Below are positions 45,313 through 55,640 of a stretch of 64,000 nt of DNA, piece by piece. Position 1 is the stretch's first letter. The number at the start of each line of letters is the position of its first letter. Under the pieces are notes generated by a model. The model had not been told where the DNA came from and searched no databases. It saw nothing but the letters and a program-made list of their open reading frames with translations. The stretch spans positions 12,874,433 to 12,938,432 of the forward strand of contig NC_092358.1 in NCBI RefSeq assembly GCF_030848805.1, written 5' to 3'. A program made the translations under genes and the position numbers. The stretch comes from Temnothorax longispinosus (taxonomy: Eukaryota; Arthropoda; Insecta; Hymenoptera; Formicidae).

Positions 45313-45523
45313 CACGGAGAAAATTTTATAGTAAATATTACTATGGTGTCGCACTAGCTGCGGACCATCGAGGAATTTCAAGTTAAAATACTATAATTAT
45401 TGTTTTAAAAACGATTAAATAACGTAATTTTTACCATAAACATAGTAATTTAACTTAAAATTCCTCGATGGTCCGCAGCTAGTGCGACACCATAGTAATA
45501 TTTACTATAAAATTTTCTCCGTG
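45313..45523. mobile_element. 211-bp palindromic MITE flanked by TA
   Basis: CACGGAGAAAATTTTATAGT at 45313 and ACTATAAAATTTTCTCCGTG ending 45523 are perfectly inverted. Complementarity continues about 75 bp inward through CTAGCTGCGGACCATCGAGG. TA borders both sides. Confidence 0.85.
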
Positions 45524-45732
45524 TAGATATTTCACATTAAATATGTATATGTATAATTATTACGCATTCTATAATACATCCCCTGTCTACAATAGTACTC
45601 ACAAATCGAATCTTTCAAAGTCTTCGTTTTTCAATAAGTGATAATAATTAAGTTTATAAATACTGAATTCTTGGTCATCCGAAGACGAGATAGTAATACA
45701 CAATTTTAAGTGTGAACATACATCTCTCCCTC

Positions 45733-45734
<2 letters not shown>

Positions 45735-45774
<40 letters not shown>

Positions 45775-45841
45775 GAGCAGAGAAGGTTTGGAGTCATTAA
45801 ATACTGCGGGAGTGACGAACCGTGGGGTCCTTATCTCTGTT

Positions 45842-45887
<46 letters not shown>
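45735..45887. repeat. Two (AC)n microsatellites
   Basis: (AC)n at about 45735-45774 and 45843-45886, separated by about 68 bp of unique sequence. Confidence 0.9.
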
Positions 45888-45888
<1 letters not shown>

Positions 45889-46327
45889 GGCAAAGTCCCA
45901 CCAGCAACCTTCACGTGGTGCCTATCGGGTACTTAATGCTAATGCTGACGGTAATTGAATGCACAAAAATGCATAGGTACCTTTGATACACCGTGACTCC
46001 GTGAAAAAAATTGTATGGACGTCATTTTTTTTTAATTTGCAAAGAAAAGTCCATATTTTACGATAATTATAATGATATTTGCGAAAAAAATTTATTCCAC
46101 CCCGTAGAGTTCGTCAAATTATGCAATTTTTCGGAGAAAAAACTTACTTTTAAAGAGATAACGGAAGGGGAAGAGAGTCTCTACTTTAAGGAATTTCCGT
46201 TAGAGAGACTTTACCCTTTAAAATAAAAAAAAATTCAAATACAATTTTTCGCGGAAATACGGTTACTTGAAATTATGCAAAATTTTGGTATAAATTGAGT
46301 GTTGCGATAATTTTTTTGACGAGTGTA

Positions 46328-46735
46328 GTTTATAAAATTAATTGTGCAAACTGCGATGCCACTTATATTGGCCAAACTAAAAGGCATCTGGAGGTACGTA
46401 TTAAAGAGCATCAAGCGGACATCAGGGGCCCTATTCTCGAATCGTTTTCATGAAACTCGCATGCAAAATTCAATGCTTTTCAAATAGAAAGTCGCATACG
46501 AAAATCATTAGGGCAGGCTCGAGAATACGGTCCCAGAAAGCATACCAGCAACCATTCTGTTGTCAATAAACACCGCACTGCATACAATCACGAATTCGAA
46601 TGGTCGAAAACAATCTTACATTGTGAAAAACAAAATAGAAAACGCGAGATTGCTGAGATGTTTTTCATAAAACAACACAATAACACATTCAATTTGCAGA
46701 AAGACACGGATAATTTTACGGGTCATATGATATAA
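46328..46735 (+). pseudogene. Penelope-like element GIY-YIG endonuclease domain, split by a MITE
   Basis: Open from 46328: VYKINCANCDATYIGQTKR, then HLEVRIKEHQADIR. After a 108-bp MITE plus one 3-base duplication the frame resumes as KHTSNHSVVNKHRTAYNHEF, EWSKTILHCEKQNRKREIAE, MFFIKQHNNTFNL, and so on to TAA 46735. CxxC near the start, TYIGQTKR.L..R..EH and the later HS..(N)KH and E..KR.IAE motifs are the GIY-YIG nuclease that ends the single Penelope ORF. With the insertion removed the length is a multiple of three, so the domain was intact when the MITE landed. The RT part is missing upstream. Confidence 0.85.
46426..46533. mobile_element. 108-bp MITE inside the GIY-YIG ORF
   Basis: Ends GGGCCCTATTCTCGAATCG and CTCGAGAATACGGTCC are inverted. 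CAG at 46423-46425 and 46534-46536 is the likely 3-bp target duplication. Removing it with one CAG restores an unbroken frame, which supports these borders. Confidence 0.8.
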
Positions 46736-47090
46736 TAATAAAGAACACTTAGCGTTGATTGTAATCATTCTACCGTTTGCCGACAAATGGTGCCGACATG
46801 TTTTCCGAAACTTATTTCTTTCTTTTACATTATTACGTTTTACTTCACGTATGACGCACAAAACACCTAAAGTTCTCTAATGTAAAAAATTTTTTGTATT
46901 TATTCCTATGTTATTACTTTAACTTTTTAATGTAATTTTAGTTTCTTGACTTTTGGCTTGCTGGTACAATGCCAGGACTAGGATCGGTTGTACGACATAT
47001 GTAAATTAACACTTGAGAAGGATTAAAATTAGTGGTCGAAATGTCGTGAGATACGAATAAATCTTTTTTTGCATCGAATATTATTTTTCT
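46736..47090 (+). mobile_element. Penelope-like element 3' terminal region
   Basis: Follows the GIY-YIG stop. Contains ACTTGAGAAGGATTAAAATT and GTGGTCGAAATGTCGTGAG with AATAAA at 47059, the Penelope terminal-repeat style seen elsewhere in this window. Together with 46328-46735 it forms the 3' part of one element, about 0.75 kb. Confidence 0.6.
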
Positions 47091-48009
47091 TACTATGTTA
47101 TCTTATTGTAGTCAACAACAAATCTATCTTATTTTATTGTAGTCTTATTGATTTCAGAAGTTTTTTAAAATATTGGATTTATGATTTGGGAATATAATTT
47201 TAACGTATGCGTAGCACTTACACATTTTGTGTTCCGGCTCCCTTACCTTTATCAAAGAGGGATGTAAAATCGAATTTAAAACTATCGTGTTTCATTATCG
47301 TCTATTTTTTGTTTACTTTTTATCCAAATCCGAGTTGATTCTCTAATTACGCAAATATTTATTTTATCTCAAAAATAGTATGTTTTAATTATAACATACG
47401 TATTAAGCGAATTAATTAACTGTACGTGTAAATAACTTTTTATTTGTCATACAAATTCTTCTATTTGTCATACAAAATTCTATATAAATTTGGACCAATG
47501 TATGTTATTACTTTGTGCCATAAGCAGTTATCATCGCAAGAATCGTGTATTTTAATCATTCGACAAATGTTAAGCGTTAATATAATTGAATAACTTTATT
47601 GACGTTATGAAAAATGCGAGATTGATATGACAAGATGCATCTATTTTTGACTTGCATATAAATGTTTTATAATGCATGTTCTATAATATATTTCGCTTTT
47701 TCTCTTGTTTACAATACTATTCGTAAACAAAATCAAGTTTTAAGTGTTTAAAAGCGATAGTCAAGATATATAGGCACAACTTAAAAATTTATTTTATATA
47801 TTTAAATTATTTTCTCATTTTAATTTATAATAATTGTTGTGGTTTACGCGTAACAAGCTAAAAAACACCAAAATATTGATGTTTTGATAACTTTCACTTT
47901 CAGATTAAAAATTTTTAAGCCCCGGATACAAGATATTCTAAAATATACTACAAGATATACTAAAAACTAAATATTCGTTTGTCATAACTGTGGATTAAAA
48001 AACATAAAA
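47091..48009. other. AT-rich intron sequence, nothing recognised
   Basis: No coding potential or element ends recognised. Confidence 0.4.
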
Positions 48010-48011
48010 CT

Positions 48012-49151
48012 ACCCACAGCAAAATATATCTGAAATATAATAAGATATCTTTATACAATTTTAAGTCAAATTTGAGATATCTTATTTTCGGATATTCACG
48101 GAATATCAATAGGACATCATTACTCGATATCACATTATATTTTTGGAAAAGATATCTCTGCAACATTTGCATATGAATATACGGCTGATTCACACAGTTA
48201 GATCTTATTATATTTTATAAAGATCAACTTAAGTAGAGCCGATAAAACAATCCGTACAAAATCTTAAGATAGACTTCAGATGATCTGAAATATATAAGAT
48301 CTGACTATATATGGGGCATTCCATGCGAAGTGATCCACCCAAAAAAAAATGTTTTTTTTATTGTGCTGAAATTTGCACAATCTATTGCCCTATTGACCAT
48401 AATTATCCACACCAATTTTTTAGACATTTGTCCAACGCGTTGTCTACTTACAGGGGTTTAAAGTTTCGGCGTTGAGGCCGTCATGTTAAACTTCACACAT
48501 CGATAATTTGTCGTAAACATTACCGATTTTAAATAATGACCAGTGATTTTTTAAGTCTTTTTTACACATTTTCGAGATATATTATGCATTATTAATAAAA
48601 AAGGTTAATTAATTGATATTTTTCAACATTAATAATAAATTCAAATTTTTCTTTAAGATCGGCATCTTCGATTTCAATAAAAAAATTGCCAAAAAAAGAA
48701 GAAAATATTTTCAACAAAAAAGTACAGGAAGTCCAAGATGGAGAAATCACTCCTTAGTAAGTTACAATTCATTCTGTGTGCGAACTCCTGATCCGTGCCG
48801 CCGCGGCGGCGCGAGCGGCACGGATCATGAGTTCGCACACAGAATGAATTGTAACTTACTAAGGAGTGATTTCTCCATCTTGGACTTCCTATACTTTTTT
48901 GTTGAAAACATTTTCTTCTTTTTTTTGGCATTTTTTTATTGAAATCAAAGATGCCGATCTTAAAGAAAAATTTGAATTTATTATTAATGTTGAAAAATAT
49001 CAATTAATTAACCTTTTTTATTAATAATTTTTTATAATCTTGCAGATGTCTCTGAGATATTCTCATGATATCTCGACAAGTGTTGCACAATCAAATATTC
49101 TGTCATTCAGATATCTTCTAGATATGTTGGTAATATATTTTGCTGTGTGGG
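48012..49151. mobile_element. Inverted-repeat element with CCACAGCAAAATATAT ends, nesting a palindrome
   Basis: CCCACAGCAAAATATAT at about 48012 and ATATATTTTGCTGTGTGGG ending 49151 are inverted. Both sides carry AGATATC/GATATCT words (48040-48160, 49040-49130). The 436-bp palindrome at 48592-49027 interrupts it. Confidence 0.6.
48592..49027. repeat. 436-bp near-perfect palindrome
   Basis: TTATTAATAAAAAAGGTTAA at 48592 is mirrored by TTAACCTTTTTTATTAATAA near 49027. The two 215-bp arms differ by only a few bases and meet at CGTGCCGCCGCGGCGGCGCG (48795-48814) with almost no loop. The two 109-residue frames on opposite strands are near-identical only because of the palindrome and are not genes. 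Confidence 0.9.
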
Positions 49152-49418
49152 ATATGTTTTATGTATTAAATATTATATAATATACAGAATAATAAACTTC
49201 TTTCGCCAGTATATAGAATAACAATTAAAGTAATTTAAATCGACCTGACTGGCAATATATATAACGTCTTTCCGATATGAACATTGAAAAACTGTCAGCC
49301 AACTTTGGTTTGTCGAATTCACACAGCACTTTTTTCAGATCAATATCGAGACATTATTAATTTCGACCATGGGTTTTGGTCAGTTAATGTAATTTCTAAA
49401 TTAAATAGTTTTTAAATT

Positions 49419-49530
49419 TTATTGCGAAAAATATTACCCCAGCCAGGGTTTGAACCTGGAACCTCCCGTATACCGTGCGAGTGTCGTGCCAATTCGACCA
49501 CTGGGGCTGTGGTAATATTTATCGCAATAA
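49419..49530. repeat. Inverted repeat enclosing a tRNA-like sequence
   Basis: TTATTGCGAAAAATATTACC (49419-49438) and GGTAATATTTATCGCAATAA (49511-49530) match in 19 of 20 positions. They abut the tRNA-like fold on both sides, extending its acceptor stem into one long hairpin. Confidence 0.85.
49436..49507 (-). tRNA. tRNA-like sequence, probably a pseudo-tRNA or tRNA-derived mobile segment
   Basis: On the minus strand a 72-nt cloverleaf fits: acceptor GCCCCAG/CTGGGGT (6 pairs plus G-T), D-stem GTCG/CGAC, 7-nt anticodon loop ACGGTAT, variable AGGTT, perfect T-arm CCAGG-TTCAAAC-CCTGG. A-box-like TGGTCGAATTGG and B-box GGTTCAAACCC are present. Defects: loop position 33 is C and not T, and the anticodon stem has a C-A mismatch and a T-G wobble, so the isotype (formally GGT) is not credible. 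It could be transcribed by RNA polymerase III. A decoding role is doubtful. Confidence 0.5.
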
Positions 49531-50035
49531 CAACTATAAGATGGAGCACCGATTACTAGGTCGACGGTGTATAATAAACAGAATAATAAATTTCTTTCGC
49601 CAGTATATAGAATAACAATTAAAGTAATTTAAATCGACCTGACTGGCAATATATATAACGTCTTTCCGATATGAACATTAAAAAACTGTGAGCCAACTTG
49701 GTTTGTCGGATTCACACAGCACTTTTTTCAGATCAATATCGAGACATTATTAATTTCGACCATGGGTCAACTGACCAAAACCCATGGTCGAAATTAATAA
49801 TGTCTCGATATTGATCTGAAAAAGTGCTGTGTGAATCCGACAAAAAAAGTTGGCTCACAGTTTTTCAATGTTCATATCGGAAAGACGTTATATATATTGC
49901 CAGTCAAGTCGATTTAAATTACTTTAATTATTATATAATATGTTATTTATTTTTTAGTTTTAATTTTTTGCAACACACATTTGTCAAATACTTAAATGTC
50001 GAAACAATAATAAAAACAAAAGTCGTTTTAGTTCG

Positions 50036-50110
50036 ACCCAACTGGCTAAATTAATATATTATTCATAAATTGCACAACGTTTCGGCCGAATTCTGGCCCT
50101 TCTCAAGTGA
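50036..50110 (-). mobile_element. Penelope-like element terminal segment, reverse strand
   Basis: Reverse complement reads CACTTGAGAAGGGCCAGAAT, then TCGGCCGAAACGTTGTGCA, then TAGCCAGTTGGGTCGAAC. This is the best match in the window to the Penelope terminal signature (TTGAGAAGG, complementary GGCC.....GGCC stem, CGAAACGT). It shares GCCAGTTGGGTCGAAC with 33300. Confidence 0.6.
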
Positions 50111-50129
50111 GCTTCACGCAATCCATCCG

Positions 50130-51075
50130 CCAAAATCGCATGTAGAAATTAATCCCTAAGGTTATGGTATTAAAGTGATCTATGTAATCGTGTACCTATT
50201 TAGATTTTTTAAATGTCATATTTTTTAATATATCCCCACCCTTCAATGTTATTTTTGCAAAAATATGACATTAAAAAAATTTAAATACATGATTACAGGG
50301 ATCACTAATACTGCAACCTTTTTGCCTAAAACATTTTGTCAGATACCTCACGGTTTCAGGGATATTCCCTACATATATTCATTTCCAAACATCCAACTTC
50401 AATTAATACAAGAAAATAAAACATTTCAGAAAATTATAAATTCTGTTGAATGTTGAAAAAACATTAGAAGTGCGCTGTTTAAGAAAACAACATAAAACTC
50501 TTCATATATATAAATTGCATAATTTACCATGTTATTAGAAAATTGATTATTTCTACATACTTGATATATATTATATACATCTCTTTGGCTGGTATTCATA
50601 GTCGGATCTTATATTTAAGACCGTCTTAAATACAATCTTAAGGTATTATGAACCAATCACAGAGTATTAGTATTAGCAGGCCTGTTCGTTTTCGCTGCAC
50701 TTTTGAACTAATGCAATAAGTTAACTTGAAGGTAAAGGTCAATGAAGGAGGGAGGAGAGAGGGTTTGTAAGGGTAAATATTTACCCAGCTTTTGACTAAT
50801 TATTTTGTTAGACATTAGAGAAATATATTGTATAATGTACGTAATACATTTTTCCAGTAATTTAAATATTTTAGGATTAACTTACTATAATATATAAGAA
50901 AAAAACGGTGGCTTTCTGTAGTATAATTATTGTGTTCTTATATTATAAAAATACATGCAGTGTGTGCGCACGCGCACATGTGTTATTGTGTGATTCATAA
51001 GTAAGAAAAATTAAAAGAAAATGATTAGATCAGGATAGTGTGCGTGTGCGTGTGCGTGTGCGTGTGCGTGTGCGT

Positions 51076-51112
<37 letters not shown>

Positions 51113-52465
51113 ACCTTAAACTAACTATAGTCCTCATACTCTTTTTCTGCGCACGTATTTTGAAGATCGTATGTATATAAACCAATAATTTTACGAATCA
51201 TAATCTGAAAGCTGTTTAAATGACATTAATGCTCCATGCGCGTACGCAATGACCCTGAAATTCGGAAGCCTAATCGACCTTGCATTTATGGCGGGTCTTT
51301 CAGTTGTATTATCGATTTATATCAACCATCAACACTTCCTAAACGTCTTCTTTTCAATTTCGTTCCTTTGTTACAAGATTCCATCATTTATGCATGTAAA
51401 ACAATTGTTTATTCTAAGCGAAATTATCAATTATAATATAACAATGTAACCAATACATGTTTACATTAATACATCAATTACTTATCATTTTTACGATAAA
51501 TAACTGACTTTAAAAATTTTTTACAACATACAAAATATCTTGCTTTATACATTTTTTAATATTTCTGTAGTTCTAATAACTGCGAGATTGTGTTAAAATA
51601 ATTTTAATGTCATATTTTATGATGATTGTACAAGTGTTCACAGCGCATTTTAATTAAATCTATAACATACAAATTTCAGATCTATATATTTTTCATTTTA
51701 TGTACACGAATTTTGAACATTGCATGATTCTCTTAAGTATTTACGCGTCCGACAATCTCTGTTTTTAATGTATGACATAGAAGTTGAAAATATAAGGATT
51801 TAAGGAAAATTAAGGACATGAGACTTTTAAATATCTCTTATAAGTTTACCTAGCAAACTCATAAGATTAAGCACATATTTTAAAAACTAGTTCTTTATAG
51901 AAGCTTATTATTTTAGAAATATATTATTAGTATTTTTTTAAATATAATATACAAGTTATAAAAGTTTGATCTTATGTTTACTCCATTTATCCTCCTTTTT
52001 GTTATATTATATTAAAATGTTCTAGTAATTATATTCTTTTTGCTGTAATATAATTATATGTATATAAAATATTGTTATTGTTGTGAAAAATAAAGTTTGC
52101 GTGCGTCAATAAATAAAAAGTTAAATAGTTGGACGATAACGTTGATAATTCATGTTCTGTTAATGCGTAAAACAATGTCTATTTCACATAAAAAGATGTC
52201 TATATTAGAATAAATGTTGTACTATTATGCCATTTTTTTTAAATAAACACAATTAATCAAACGTAAGATATACAAAAGTAATGTAAACAGAGTGAATCTG
52301 TAATGTCGCAATTTTATCACCAAAAACACTATAATAATTAATTATTTCTATTGTGTCACGATAGCTAATGTATGAAAGAAACTCATTAACATTTAAAATT
52401 AACATTTACATGTTTTATATTTGATAATAAAAATTTCATTTGTCATCCAATGTATATCCAATGTA
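50130..52465. other. SDR intron 1, AT-rich with few features
   Basis: Contains a truncated GGTATTCATAGTCGGATCTT MITE (50589-50680) and a (GTGTGC)n/(GT)n tract (51038-51112). 51230-51470 has overlapping open frames of no recognisable family. The remainder is AT-rich and unassigned. Confidence 0.4.
51038..51112. repeat. (GTGTGC)n then (GT)n microsatellite
   Basis: About eight hexamers of GTGTGC followed by about twelve GT units. Confidence 0.9.
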
Positions 52466-52675
52466 GGGGCGAAGTCGGCCCTATTTTTTCGGTGCCGATT
52501 TTTAACAACAAAAGAAATCATTTTAGTGAAATATAATATATTATTGTAAAGAGTGAACCCTTGGCTACAAAATTTATATAGGCATTTTTGGTCTACGTCG
52601 CTTTGTTCAACCGGTATAGAGTAAAAACGACAAAGGTGCAAAAATCAAAAAGTCAAAATTCCCGGGGCGGAGTTG

Positions 52676-52792
52676 TTACACCCCCCGGGCGGCATCCAAA
52701 TGTGCTATATCATTATTATTCTTTCTCAGCCAGTCGGCCAACGTAGAGCTCGGGACGCCAAATTCTTTTACGGCTATTTTTATCTTAATATT
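52676..52792 (-). pseudogene. Pogo-like HTH protein, second half of the HTH domain
   Basis: Minus-strand NIKIKIAVKEFGVPSSTLAD, then WLRKNNNDIAHLDAARGV, then stop. A.KEFGVP.STL.DWL.KN is the recognition-helix part of an HTH_psq/pogo domain. It completes the half found at 59195-59274. The ORF carries in from fold-back DNA (PLIGPQAIDQAYL...) only by chance. It ends shortly after the HTH, without the DDE domain. Confidence 0.65.
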
Positions 52793-53300
52793 ATCAAGAG
52801 ACACGGTAGTGTCTCGCGCCAAGTACACGCGGAGCGAGACCGACCGTGACTCTTTTACGCGACGCGACGGGTTGCGAGTACCCGAGATGTTGAGATCTCG
52901 ATAACGAGTGAACGGATCAAGTTCTAAGTAGGCTTGATCGATAGCTTGGGGTCCAATTAGGGGGGGGGGGGTTTCTCTCATAATATTCCGCTACGTGCCC
53001 TACGAGCGGAGATATTGCGACGCAAAGTCCAAATGGGAAAATTTATTTTTAAGATACTCCTCCTCCTCCTCCTCCTAACGCCGACGTCTCAATATTATTA
53101 TGATTATCAGAGAAACGTCCCTTTCACTTTTTCGACGCTGGCGGCGCAGGTATCGCCAGTTTCGATATCGCGCGCGTATTTCGAAATTAGGTCGATAGAC
53201 TTATCGGTCAGGAGGAAGATTCTATTTAGGTAAATTAGGTAATATATATATAATATATATTGAGTCAACGGAAAAGAAGGTTCTCTACGCTTGGCAGAAA

Positions 53301-54452
53301 GTGCCGCTAGGGAATTTTTAAGTCGATTCTTATGAATCAAGCTTGATATAATATATATTAAGTCAACGGAAAAGAATCAAGCTTGAATTCGATGTCTAGG
53401 TATCCCAGGTTGCCGATGACGAGGTCCAGATAGTGCGCTTCATAGTTTTTGGTGTCCAAGTGTAATAATACGTTGAATTCGATGTCTACGTGTCCCAGGT
53501 TGCCGATGACGAGATCCACATAGTGCGCTCCGTAGTTTTCGGTGTCTACGTGTATTAATACCTTGAATTCGATGTCCACGTGTCCCAGGTTGCCGATGAC
53601 GGGATCCAGATAGTGCGCTTCATAGTTTTCGGTGTCCAGGTGTAATCGTACGTTGAATTCGATGTCTAGGTGTCCCAGGTTGGCGATGACGAGGTCTACA
53701 TAGTGCGCTTCGTAGTTTTCAGTGTCCAGGTGTAATAATACGTTGAATGCAATGTCTAGGTGTCCCAGGTTGCCGATGACAATGTCTAGATAGTGAGCTC
53801 CGTAGTTTTCGGTGTCTACGTGTATTAATACCTTGAATTCGATGTCTAGGTGTCCCAGGTTGCCGATGACGAGGTCCACATAGTGCGCTCCGTAGTTGTC
53901 GGTGTCTACGTGTATTAATATCTTGAAATTGATGTTTAAGTGTCTCAGGTTGCTGATGACGAGGTCCAGATAGCGCGCTCCGTAGTTTTCGGTGTCTAGA
54001 TGTAATAATACCTCGAATTCGATGTCTACGTGTCCCAGGTTGCCGATGACAAGGTCCACATAGTGCGCTTTGTAGTTTTTGGTGTCTAGGTGTATTAATA
54101 ACTTTAAATCTGAATGTAGGACACGTAGATATCGAATTCGAGGTATTAATACACGTAGACACCGAAAACTACGGAGCGCACTATGTGGACCTCGTCATCG
54201 GAAACGTGGGACACCTAGACATCGAATTCAACGTATTATTATACCTGGACACCGAAAACTATAGAGCGCACTATCTGGAACCCGACATCAGCAACCTGGA
54301 ACACGTGGACATCGAATTCAAGGTATTAATACACCTGGATATCGAAAACTATGAAGCGCATTATGTGAACCTCGTCATCGGCAACCTGGGACACCTAGAC
54401 ATCGAATTCAAGCTTGATTTATAAGAATCGACTTAAAAATTCCCTAGCGACA
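53301..54452. repeat. Palindromic 90-bp repeat cassette, copy B
   Basis: About eight 90-bp units in one orientation (53394-54100), the asymmetric centre TTTAAATCTGAATGTAGGAC, then about three units inverted (54121-54415). All eight units measured are exactly 90 bp. Neighbouring units alternate between an 'AATAATAC' and a 'TATTAATA' type, so the higher-order period is 180 bp. The minus frame 54059-53358 is open for 233 codons, and the + frame of the right arm is open to the same EFKLDL ending. Frame +1 in both arms is also open (RHRKLRSALCGPRHRQ). Confidence 0.85.
53358..54059 (-). CDS. Open frame of 30-residue repeats in the cassette, unknown product
   Basis: 233 codons, nearly eight tandem 30-residue units; a typical unit starts HLDTENYGAHYVDLVI and goes on GNLGHLDIEFKVLI. 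Substitutions between units are often conservative (V/L, I/V, E/D, K/E), and no indel breaks frame. No signal peptide or membrane span is visible. No family recognised. The ATG is just a Met codon inside a unit (MDLVIGN), and the frame is open from the centre of the palindrome. Against it being a gene: an alternative frame is also open, so the openness may come from a 90-bp repeat lacking stops. Confidence 0.3.
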   Translation of the reverse strand: MDLVIGNLGHVDIEFEVLLHLDTENYGARYLDLVISNLRHLNINFKILIHVDTDNYGAHYVDLVIGNLGHLDIEFKVLIHVDTENYGAHYLDIVIGNLGHLDIAFNVLLHLDTENYEAHYVDLVIANLGHLDIEFNVRLHLDTENYEAHYLDPVIGNLGHVDIEFKVLIHVDTENYGAHYVDLVIGNLGHVDIEFNVLLHLDTKNYEAHYLDLVIGNLGYLDIEFKLDSFPLT

Positions 54453-54456
54453 GAAT

Positions 54457-54757
54457 CAAGAGACACGGTAGTGTCTCGCGCCAAGTACACGCGGAGCGAG
54501 ACCGACCATGACTCTTTTACGCGACGCGACGGGTTGCGAGTACCCGAGATGTTGAGATCTCAATAACGAGTGAACGGATCAAGTTCTAAGTAAGCTTGAT
54601 CGATAGCTTGGGGTCCAATTAGGGGGGGGGGGGGTTTCTCTTATAATATCCCGCTCCGTGCCCTACGAGCGGAGATATTGCGACGCAAAGTCCAAATGTG
54701 AAAATTTTTTATTAAGATACTTCTTCTTCTATCTACTTCTAACGCCGACGTCTTATA
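54457..54757. repeat. Second copy of the fold-back terminal block (direct repeat of 52793-53085)
   Basis: ATCAAGAGACACGGTAGTGT through the poly-G run to CTAACGCCGACGTC is repeated in the same orientation as 52793-53095, with a few per cent divergence. The cassette is therefore bracketed by direct repeats of about 295 bp, like an element within the element. Confidence 0.85.
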
Positions 54758-55264
54758 TGACACTACAAAAAGGCGTGATATCCGTACAAAATTACCTTTT
54801 TCAAAAAAAAGGTAAAAAAATGCGCCAAGTACACGCATAGTAGTATATATGTATTATGTTGTTACCTCGACAAAAACAAAGTGGTAGTATTATACCTCGA
54901 AATAACACCCTGTACATATTGTTTATACAATGCGTAATACTACAAAAAGGCGCGATATCTGTACAAAATTACCTTTTTTTAAAAAAAAGTAAATAAAGGC
55001 GCCAAGTACACGCATAGTAGTGTATATGTTGTTACCTCGAAAAAAAAAACAGTGGTAGTATTATACCTTAAAAAAATCTAAGTAACAAGTGGTAGACGAA
55101 ATCTTTGTATCTTGAAAAATCCTCGAAAAAACCTAAACAGTAGTATCTTCACCTCGAAAAAAAAAACAAAGTAGTAGTATTATACCTCGAAAAAACCTAA
55201 GTAACAAGTGGTGGACGTAATCTTTGTATCTCCAAAAATCTCGAAAAAACCTAAGCAGTATTTA

Positions 55265-55640
55265 TTATTACAATTACAAAAAAGAAATATCTCTTTTTAA
55301 ATTACAGCGCCAATTACAGAGAACATATATTTTTCGAGATACAAAGATTACGTCTACCACTTGTTACTTAGGTTTTTTCGAGGTATAATATTACTACTGC
55401 TCTTCTTCGATTAGAATATTGAATCATGAAGAATTACACAGAGGTAACAGTACAAAATACAAATATTTTATTAAAATATTTAAACCCAACAAGGGAATAC
55501 AAGGTATTTAAATACAAAGTTTATATATGTATTTTAAAAGATTTAATCGCATCTCAAAGAATTACAGAGGTAACAGTACAAAAAATAAAAATATTTTATT
55601 AAAATACATAAATTTTTCTTGTCAAAAAACTTGGCGCTGC

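Larger units (their letters stand above)
49190..49935. repeat. Three copies of a 180-bp repeat (two direct, one inverted)
   Basis: The unit GTATATAGAATAACAATTAA ... TTAATTTCGACCATGGGT occurs at 49205-49377 and 49596-49767 in direct orientation. It then occurs inverted at about 49778-49935, so the second and third form a tight palindrome around GGGTCAACTGACCAAAACCC (49763-49782). The tRNA-like hairpin lies between copies one and two. Confidence 0.85.

Noticed and set aside
48613..49003. Two near-identical 109-codon frames on opposite strands
   Set aside because: Created by the palindrome; each arm mirrors the other. No domain or start context supports a gene.
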